A program made the translations under genes and the position numbers. Below, in pieces: positions 25,201 to 32,344 of a stretch of 32,344 bases of DNA. Every line of letters starts with the position of its first letter. The stretch's first letter is position 1. Below the pieces are notes generated by a model. It was not told the DNA's origin. It searched no databases and worked only from the letters and a program-made list of their open reading frames with translations. This stretch comes from an uncultured Prevotellaceae bacterium. GTDB taxonomy: Bacteria > Bacteroidota > Bacteroidia > Bacteroidales > Bacteroidaceae. Location of the stretch: contig CAMYZO010000035.1 in assembly GCA_947303855.1 (NCBI GenBank), positions 1-32,344 of the forward strand. Direction: 5' to 3'.

Positions 25201-26097
25201 AGCCACTCCTGGGGCCAGGACTACGGCATGCACCCCTACCAGGCCTCGCAGCGCCATATCAGCACCGACATCCGCGGCACCCGCAGCGACGAACTCTTCC
25301 AGTTCTTCCGCTTCGGCCGCCACCGCCTGTGGTACGACATCCCCGTAGCCACCGCCCCCAGTGCTCCCAATGTCACCGTGCCCGACGGTTTACCGTCGGG
25401 TCTCTACCGCATCGAACTCTACTTCTTAGAGCCATGGCACGGCAGGGACGGCGGCGAACGCGACGACTACGAAGGCCTGCGCATCTTCGATGTCGCCGTC
25501 AACGGCGAGACCGTCGTCGACGACCTGGACCCGTGGGCAGAAGCCGGCTACTGTGGCGCTCTGAAACGCGTAGTCTATGCCAAGGCCAAGGATGGCCGCC
25601 TGCGCATCTCCTTCCCAGAGGTCAAGGCCGGACAAGCCGTCATCTGCGGCATCGCCGTGGCCACCCCTTCGGACAATTCTCTCACCTCTCACCTCTCACC
25701 ACTTACCTCTAACCAATGGCATGCCTTCGATACCGACACCATAGCCAAACTGCCTAAGGAACAGCTGCCGGAAGATACTGAGGCCCGTCCCGCCACGGTC
25801 TATGACCCCCAGAAGCAGCAGGCCAAAGGTACTACCTTTATCATCAAGCCCGGCTTGGGACAGGAATATGCACTCCGTTTCCGCTACAAGAACACCACTG
25901 GTGCCGCCGTGAAAGGCCGCCTCACCATCACCGACTCCAAGCGAACGGTATTGGTAGACCGCAAGGTATCCTTCCCACCGACGCCCAATAAGTTTAAGAT
26001 GCTCTCTACAACGACCGGCACGCAGATCAATGCCGGCACCTACCGTCTGGTAGTAGAGGCTCCCGACATAGAATTCAAAAACTTAGAAATACAGTAA
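22213..26097 (+). CDS. Multimodular glycosidase: GH43-like propeller, GH2, malectin-like and C-terminal domains
   Basis: A 1294-residue exported protein (signal MKKILTALITFLCVAGGFAA). Residues about 25-375 look like a five-bladed beta-propeller of the GH43/GH32 type (HHKIDCPTVFQKGNKWYMTY, GIALSNDLKKWKRYPGNPVF, HKSYVVKHDGVVYHFYCAV). Residues about 395-920 are GH2: sugar-binding sandwich, Ig-like domain and TIM barrel with acid/base Glu758 (WGLQNES) and likely nucleophile Glu828 (NGEYGAWR). About 950-1160 resembles a malectin-like domain (YLCRINCGGDAF, YRIELYFLEPWHG), and 1190-1294 is a terminal beta domain. The GH2 part looks active; propeller activity is uncertain. Three VPDGxPSG repeats, a PVTV tandem repeat and a SHLSPLTSN repeat lie at or near domain borders. 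It begins 6 bases after the previous stop. Confidence 0.8.
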   Translation: MKKILTALITFLCVAGGFAADTIPLTTMQRIYDEVRTPYKYGLVVVPTDNHHKIDCPTVFQKGNKWYMTYVVYNGKDGLDGRGYETWLAESDDLLLWNTLGRILSYKDDGWDMNQRGGFPALIDWTWNGDYHFGSYKNRHWMTYIGGHGTGYEAVREPLNIGLAWTSQDITKAHEWQSADKPLMSINDKEVQWWEKLVQYKSTIYDDPQKTLGKRFVMFYNAGGINPANNLKAERIGIALSNDLKKWKRYPGNPVFANEVGGIITGDAQIARMGDLYVMFYFKAYDPSRRYNAFNTFAVSRDLIHWQRWEGEDLIWPSKPYDEMFAHKSYVVKHDGVVYHFYCAVNNDQQRGIAVATSVPMGRSVVRFPEPERKGRRTVTPLDDGWTAATVPDGSPSGVTLPHNFDDYYGYRQLRHGNLHGSAVYQKTFTAQPQPGKRYFLQLEGVGTYATITVNDTQYPKELIGRTVFTLDVTEALKAGTNSLHVAVDHPAMQTESPWVCGGCSSEWGFSEGSQPFGIFRPVTLIETDAVRIEPFGVHIWNNAACDSVYIETEVKNYSQQPQPIELVNKFTLASGKQVFRSVATESLRPGETKTIRHAEKVENVHRWSLDDPYLYNLVTMIKRDGKTTDEVRTPFGIRNIKWARQFFINGTPTFINGTCEYEHLLGNSHAFSPEQIRSRVKQIHLAGFNAFREAHQPHNLLYQQLFDEQGMLFWSQFSAHIWYDTPQFRENFKRLLVRWIKERRNSPSVILWGLQNESVLPKDFAEECSDIIRRLDPTCRDQRLITTCNGGEGTDWNVIQNWSGTYGGSADNYAEELKRPEQLLNGEYGAWRTIDLHGDARYSEESFTALLEKKARLAESARDSVCGHFQWLFTSHDNPGRVQPDGALRRIDKIGPINYKGLTTIWEEPTPAYYMYRQRYAPTAPVTAPVTVPVTVPVTVPDGLPSGKILPTAADRNRALVKGAEGYHYLCRINCGGDAFTDEYGQQWQADDTLYSHSWGQDYGMHPYQASQRHISTDIRGTRSDELFQFFRFGRHRLWYDIPVATAPSAPNVTVPDGLPSGLYRIELYFLEPWHGRDGGERDDYEGLRIFDVAVNGETVVDDLDPWAEAGYCGALKRVVYAKAKDGRLRISFPEVKAGQAVICGIAVATPSDNSLTSHLSPLTSNQWHAFDTDTIAKLPKEQLPEDTEARPATVYDPQKQQAKGTTFIIKPGLGQEYALRFRYKNTTGAAVKGRLTITDSKRTVLVDRKVSFPPTPNKFKMLSTTTGTQINAGTYRLVVEAPDIEFKNLEIQ
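23380..23405. repeat. CCCGACGG/CCGTCGGG palindrome, copy 2 (in-frame)
   Basis: CCCGACGG (23386-23393), TTCT, CCGTCGGG (23398-23405), preceded by CACCGTG. It encodes VPDGSPSG at residues 391-398, at the border between the propeller and the GH2 sugar-binding domain. Confidence 0.9.
24988..25035. repeat. Four tandem 12-base units coding for PVT[A/V]
   Basis: The unit CCAGTCACCGTG occurs four times without a gap; the first copy has CACCGCG instead of CACCGTG. It gives PVTAPVTVPVTVPVTV and runs straight into palindrome copy 3. The unit ends in the same CACCGTG that precedes each palindrome. It sits between the GH2 barrel and the malectin-like domain. Confidence 0.9.
25030..25055. repeat. CCCGACGG/CCGTCGGG palindrome, copy 3 (in-frame)
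   Basis: CCCGACGG (25036-25043), TTTA, CCGTCGGG (25048-25055), directly after the 12-base tandem array. It encodes VPDGLPSG at residues 941-948, in the linker before the malectin-like domain. Confidence 0.9.
25375..25400. repeat. CCCGACGG/CCGTCGGG palindrome, copy 4 (in-frame)
   Basis: CCCGACGG (25381-25388), TTTA, CCGTCGGG (25393-25400), preceded by TCACCGTG. It encodes VPDGLPSG at residues 1056-1063, within the malectin-like domain in a stretch rich in Ala, Pro and Ser (TAPSAPNVT), probably a surface loop. Confidence 0.9.
25678..25713. repeat. CACCTCT low-complexity repeat in frame
   Basis: The C/T-rich string CTCACCTCTCACCTCTCACC, followed by ACTTACCTCTAAC, encodes NSLTSHLSPLTSN between the malectin-like and last domains. 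Similar CACCTCTCACC strings are, from memory, common between genes in Prevotella; here the string is read through in frame. Confidence 0.6.
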
Positions 26098-26102
26098 CAA
26101 CA

Positions 26103-27293
26103 ATGATTAAAGATTTTAACTTCTACGCTCCCACCCGTGTGGTCTTCGGACGCGACAGTGAGAAACAGTTGGCACAGCTCATCCTTCAACAGGGTGGCAA
26201 GCGCGTGCTCGTACATTATGGTGGCGGCTCTGCCCGACGCTCGGGTCTGCTCGACCGTACCTTCAACACCCTGCGCGAGGCTGGCATCAGTTTTGTCGAA
26301 CTGGGTGGCGTCATCCCCAATCCGCTGCTGTCGAAGGTACAGGAGGGCATCGACCTCTGCCGTCGCGAACAGGTGGACTTCATCCTCGCCGTGGGCGGCG
26401 GCAGCGTCATCGACTCTGCCAAAGCCATCGGCTATGGCGTAGGCTATGAGGGCGACGTATGGGACTTTTGGGACGGGAAAAACACCCCAAAGCAGTGTCT
26501 GCCCATCGGTGTCATCCTGACCATCCCTGCTGCCGGCAGCGAGATGTCGAGCAGCTGTGTCATCACCCGCGACGAGGAACAGCTGAAGCGCGGCATCAAC
26601 AGCGACCTGTGCCGCTGCCGGTTCTGTATCATGAATCCGGAACTGACCTACACGCTGCCACCCTACCAGACGGCTGCCGGTGCCACCGACATCATGATGC
26701 ACACCATGGAGCGCTATTTCTCGAAATATGAGGACATGACACTTACCGACGCCCTTGCCGAGGCCCTGCTGCGCACGGTGAAGGACAGTGTGTTCGAGGT
26801 GCTCGCCAACCCCGAGGACTATCGGCACCGTGCACAGATTATGTGGGCGGGGTCGCTGGCACACAATGACCTGACGGAGTGTGGCACGGAGAAGGATTTT
26901 GCCACCCACCGCCTGGAACATGAGCTGAGTGCCGTCTTTGGCGTCACCCACGGCGCCGGACTGTCAGCCCTGTGGGGTTCATGGGCCCGCTTTGTCATGC
27001 CACGCCATCTGAGCCGTTTCGTACAGTTTGCCGTCAACGTGATGGGCATTACCAACGACTTCACACACCCCGAGGCCACTGCCATGAAGGGCATTGAGGC
27101 CATCGAACGGTTCTACCGTGCCATCGGCATGCCTGCCAACATCGGCGAACTGCTCGGCCGCACACTCACCGACGAGGAGGTAGATACGCTGGCCGACCGC
27201 TGTAGCAGGGGCGGCACCATTACCGTCGGTGCCATGGAGGTGCTCGACCGCGAGGCTATGCGAACCATCTACCGTATGGCCAATCATTCATAA
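26103..27293 (+). CDS. Iron-containing alcohol dehydrogenase (YqhD/butanol dehydrogenase type)
   Basis: A 396-residue cytoplasmic NAD(P)-dependent dehydrogenase with no signal peptide, unlike its neighbours. The N-terminal nucleotide-binding domain has the family motifs NFYAPTRVVFG and AVGGGSVIDSAKAI (GGGS at 98-101). The helical metal domain has ligands at Asp196 and His200 (GATDIMMHTMERY), His269 (ATHRLEH) and His283 (VTHGAGLS), with spacing as in FucO and YqhD. It would interconvert an aldehyde and an alcohol, perhaps an aldehyde formed during breakdown of a released deoxy sugar; that is inference. It begins 5 bases after the GH2 fusion and ends 18 bases before the next gene. Confidence 0.93.
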   Translation: MIKDFNFYAPTRVVFGRDSEKQLAQLILQQGGKRVLVHYGGGSARRSGLLDRTFNTLREAGISFVELGGVIPNPLLSKVQEGIDLCRREQVDFILAVGGGSVIDSAKAIGYGVGYEGDVWDFWDGKNTPKQCLPIGVILTIPAAGSEMSSSCVITRDEEQLKRGINSDLCRCRFCIMNPELTYTLPPYQTAAGATDIMMHTMERYFSKYEDMTLTDALAEALLRTVKDSVFEVLANPEDYRHRAQIMWAGSLAHNDLTECGTEKDFATHRLEHELSAVFGVTHGAGLSALWGSWARFVMPRHLSRFVQFAVNVMGITNDFTHPEATAMKGIEAIERFYRAIGMPANIGELLGRTLTDEEVDTLADRCSRGGTITVGAMEVLDREAMRTIYRMANHS

Positions 27294-30068
<2,775 letters not shown>

Positions 30069-30120
30069 AACGGGAGGTTGCTGACGGCTCTCTATATATA
30101 GGGAAAGCAAAAACAGGTAG

Positions 30121-30386
30121 CACCTCTGACACCCAAACTGATTTTCAGACACTTACAGAGTTTTTACTAACACCCAAGGTGACACCCAAAGTAACACCCA
30201 ACCACTCATAAAAATCCCAGCCTCTCGTCCAAGCGAGAGGCCGGGATTTTTTTGTGAGAGGCCGGGATTTTCCGGCGAGAGGCCTGCCGACCATTTGGGT
30301 GCTACTTCAGGTGCCACCTAAACCAAGGAACTGACACCAAAAAGCGCGCTGACTACCAATTAGTTAGGCGCTGGGTGTCAGAGGTG
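30121..30386. repeat. ACACCCAA repeat array with terminal inverted repeats
   Basis: The octamer ACACCCAA occurs four times on the plus strand (about 30129, 30169, 30182 and 30195), with related inverted TTGGGTG and GGGTGTC near 30294 and 30373. A 14-bp exact inverted repeat, CACCTCTGACACCC (30121-30134) and GGGTGTCAGAGGTG (30373-30386), bounds the region. The central part has the strong hairpin at 30211-30250, and GAGAGGCCGGGATTTT occurs twice (30235 and 30256). No gene is seen here. Confidence 0.7.
30211..30253 (+). terminator. Rho-independent terminator at the end of the PUL
   Basis: AAAATCCCAGCCTCTCG (30211-30227) pairs with CGAGAGGCCGGGATTTT (30234-30250) with one mismatch, across a six-base loop, and TTT follows. 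A-run and T-run on opposite sides allow it to work in both directions between the convergent genes. Confidence 0.85.
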
Positions 30387-30408
30387 AGGGTTGTTTTCTC
30401 GTTAACTA

Positions 30409-30460
30409 TATAGCAAAAAACCGCTCCTGACAGAGACTGACGGAAGCGGTTTTTGCTATA
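30409..30460 (-). terminator. Terminator of the alpha-glucan phosphorylase gene
   Basis: TATAGCAAAAAACCGCT (30409-30425) and AGCGGTTTTTGCTATA (30445-30460) form a long stem around a 19-base loop, starting 14 bases beyond the stop codon of the minus-strand gene. On the minus strand a T-run follows the GC part of the stem. It may also act on the plus strand. Confidence 0.8.
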
Positions 30461-30473
30461 TTCGAGAACTGCT

Positions 30474-32344
30474 TTATGCGGTAGGCAACTCCAGCCACTT
30501 GACGTAGCAGAAGTCCTGACGGTGAGGCAGGTTCTTGTTCTTGGGATACATACGGACGGCACTCTTGTACTGGCCGGCCTGCTTGGGCGAATGCTTCACC
30601 TCGAAGGTGTAGTTGTTGCCCTCCTTCTTCACCATCTTCAACGGCTCGATAGAGAAGACATGCTCCTCGCCGTTCTTGTCGATGTTGACATTGACCTTCT
30701 CCAGGGCAACGGCATCATCAAGACCCTGCTCGTTGATGACATAGCGCAGGGTGTAGTCCTCACCGGTAAGATGGAGACCTGATGCAGGGGCCGTGCTCTC
30801 TGAAGAGACAACACAGATGGCATCCCAGCGCTCGGCTACCGTCTCCTTCCACAGGGCGATGTCCTTAGCCAGCTGGTTGTTGTTGGCAGAAATCTCCTTG
30901 AAGCGCTTGGCCTGCTTCTCATAGAACTTAGAGTAGTAGTCGTCGAGCTGACGCTTCATGGTGTAGTGAGGAGCAATCTGGGCGATGGAGTTCTTGACCA
31001 CCTTAATCCAGCCCTTAGAGAGGCCCTTCTTGTCCTTGTCATAGTACAAGGGCACAATCTCGTTCTCCAGCAGACCGTAGATGGTGGCGGCATCGAGCTG
31101 GTCCTGATAGCCCTGATTCTGATAAGTACGCTTCTCGGTGAGTGCCCAGCCGGCACCCTCGCGGTAGCCCTCCAGCCACCAGCCGTCCTTCACGCTGAGG
31201 TTGACAACGCCGTTCATCTCGGCCTTCTCGCCTGATGTACCTGAAGCCTCCAGAGGACGGGTCGGGGTGTTCATCCAGATATCGACACCCGACACGAGGC
31301 GGCGGGCCAGCAGGAAGTCGTAGTCCTCGAGGAAGATGATCTTGCCCAGGAACTCAGGACGCTGCGAAATCTCGAAAATCTTCTTGATGAGACCCTGACC
31401 GGCACCGTCGGCAGGGTGAGCCTTACCGGCAAAGAGGAAGATGACGGGACGCTCGGGATTGTTGACAATCTGCGACAGACGCTCCAGGTTGGTGAACAGC
31501 AGGTGTGCGCGCTTGTAGGTAGCGAAACGGCGGCAGAAGCCGATGACCAGCGCATTGGAATTCATGCTCTCCAGCAGCGAGACGACACGCGAGGGGTCGC
31601 CCTGGTTCTTCAGCCATGTCTCGCGGAACTGCACCTTGATATAGTCGAAGAGCTTCTGCTTCAGAGCCATGCGGGTAGCCCACACCTCCTCATCGGGACA
31701 CTGGTAGATACCGTGCCAGATCTGCTCGTTAGACTGGTCGCCCATGAACTTCGCGTCGAAGTACTTGGCATAAACCTTGCGCCACTCAGCAGCAGCCCAG
31801 GTGGGGAAGTGAACACCGTTGGTGACGTAGCCCACGTGGTTCTCCTCAGGATAATAGCCCTTCCAGATAGGAGCGAACATCTTCTGGCTAACCCAGCCGT
31901 GGAGCATAGACACGCCGTTAACCTCCTGACAGGTGTTGCAGGCGAAGGTTGACATACAGAACTTCTCGCCCTTGTCGTCGGGATTGGTACGGCCCATGCC
32001 GATGAACTCATCCCATGAGATGCCGAGCTTCTGGGGATAGCCGCCCATGTACTTGCCGAAGAGGCCCTCGTCGAAGTAGTCGTGACCGGCGGGCACAGGT
32101 GTGTGGACGGTATAGAGACCGCTGGCGCGTACCAGCTCCAAAGCCTGATTAAAGGTCAGTCCCTCGTCAATATAGTCGCAGAGACGCTGCAGGTTACACA
32201 GGGCAGCATGACCCTCATTGCAGTGATACACATCCTTCTTGATACCCAGTTTCTTGAGCAGCAGCATACCGCCGATACCAAGAAGAATCTCCTGCTTCAG
32301 ACGGTTCTCCCAGTCGCCACCGTAGAGGCTGTGGGTGATGGGCT
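30474..32344 (-). CDS. glgP: Alpha-glucan (glycogen) phosphorylase, GT35 (partial, start outside window)
   Basis: The minus-strand frame is open to the window edge, so the ATG at 32267 is an internal Met: upstream codons read [20 protein letters not shown], a hallmark of this family. About 623 residues are visible, ending LPTA. The enzyme releases glucose 1-phosphate from glycogen or other alpha-1,4-glucans in the cytoplasm. Visible motifs include [53 protein letters not shown] and the pyridoxal-phosphate lysine in [14 protein letters not shown] (Lys codon at 31224-31226). It is of the bacterial/archaeal alpha-glucan phosphorylase subfamily rather than the MalP type. It is unrelated in orientation to the PUL and is probably a glycogen metabolism gene. 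Confidence 0.95.
   Translation of the reverse strand, partial: PITHSLYGGDWENRLKQEILLGIGGMLLLKKLGIKKDVYHCNEGHAALCNLQRLCDYIDEGLTFNQALELVRASGLYTVHTPVPAGHDYFDEGLFGKYMGGYPQKLGISWDEFIGMGRTNPDDKGEKFCMSTFACNTCQEVNGVSMLHGWVSQKMFAPIWKGYYPEENHVGYVTNGVHFPTWAAAEWRKVYAKYFDAKFMGDQSNEQIWHGIYQCPDEEVWATRMALKQKLFDYIKVQFRETWLKNQGDPSRVVSLLESMNSNALVIGFCRRFATYKRAHLLFTNLERLSQIVNNPERPVIFLFAGKAHPADGAGQGLIKKIFEISQRPEFLGKIIFLEDYDFLLARRLVSGVDIWMNTPTRPLEASGTSGEKAEMNGVVNLSVKDGWWLEGYREGAGWALTEKRTYQNQGYQDQLDAATIYGLLENEIVPLYYDKDKKGLSKGWIKVVKNSIAQIAPHYTMKRQLDDYYSKFYEKQAKRFKEISANNNQLAKDIALWKETVAERWDAICVVSSESTAPASGLHLTGEDYTLRYVINEQGLDDAVALEKVNVNIDKNGEEHVFSIEPLKMVKKEGNNYTFEVKHSPKQAGQYKSAVRMYPKNKNLPHRQDFCYVKWLELPTA

Noticed and set aside
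25030..25400. The repeated palindromes as a CRISPR array
   Set aside because: The copies are unevenly spaced, lie inside open coding frames, have no spacer units of constant length and no cas genes nearby.
20476..25400. Palindromes as transcription terminators
   Set aside because: They have no T-run and are inside long coding regions on the coding strand; the operon continues after each of them.
26040..26951. 303-codon minus-strand frame opposite the alcohol dehydrogenase
   Set aside because: It is antisense to a full-length enzyme with all metal ligands, and its translation shows no family features.
30453..30782. 109-codon plus-strand frame at the end of the phosphorylase gene
   Set aside because: It is opposite the conserved C-terminal part of the phosphorylase and starts in the terminator stem.

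Overview
The window looks like chromosomal DNA of a gut or rumen Bacteroidota, most probably Prevotella or a close relative. Evidence: a SusC/SusD pair; a TAnnTTTG promoter element; lipoprotein and secretion signals typical of the phylum; a Prevotella-style C-terminal tail (IYNLAGQKV...KGIVIMNGKK) on the first secreted protein; and dispersed AT-rich ATTATTCATTATTC-type repeats between genes. Genus assignment is inference.

Layout. At the left edge is the end of rplU followed by rpmA (ribosomal proteins L21 and L27), a hairpin, and a T-rich spacer with a promoter. From 712 to 30068 all genes lie on the plus strand and form one polysaccharide utilization locus (PUL): a secreted LamG-type protein (712-3132), a beta-helix lipoprotein (3263-4672), SusC (4720-8073), SusD (8145-10409), a pectate-lyase-like beta-helix protein with a C-terminal barrel-like region (10446-13559), an ECF sigma factor (13593-14105) with a 40-codon ORF after it, a sugar isomerase fused to DUF3826 (14278-15738), a GH127-type beta-L-arabinofuranosidase (15735-17804), a second beta-helix enzyme (17801-19552), a GH67/GH20-like barrel protein (19549-22206), a 1294-residue GH43-like/GH2/malectin fusion (22213-26097), an iron-dependent alcohol dehydrogenase (26103-27293) and a LacZ-like GH2 (27312-30068). 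Many junctions are ATGA overlaps or gaps of 5-20 bases, so 10446-30068 is probably one transcription unit. A spacer with terminators and an ACACCCAA repeat array separates it from a convergent alpha-glucan phosphorylase gene (30474 to the window end, minus strand).

How the genes may work together. The surface proteins would bind and import oligosaccharides. The mostly exo-acting enzymes (beta-L-arabinofuranosidase, two GH2 enzymes, an alpha-glucuronidase-like barrel and beta-helix proteins) would strip a branched plant glycan. A pectic side chain or arabinogalactan is the best guess. No clear endo-acting backbone enzyme, esterase, HTCS regulator or full-length FecR is visible.

The most unusual signal is not a gene. 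Several families of short GC-rich palindromic repeats sit in frame INSIDE coding regions. Four copies of a CCCGACGG-nnnn-CCGTCGGG palindrome encode VPDGxPSG in two enzymes, mostly at linkers or loops. A second family, CCCCTCC/GGGGAGG, lies in the SusD signal peptide and in both beta-helix enzymes. These look like protein-coding-compatible repeat insertions, comparable in principle to the Rickettsia palindromic elements.
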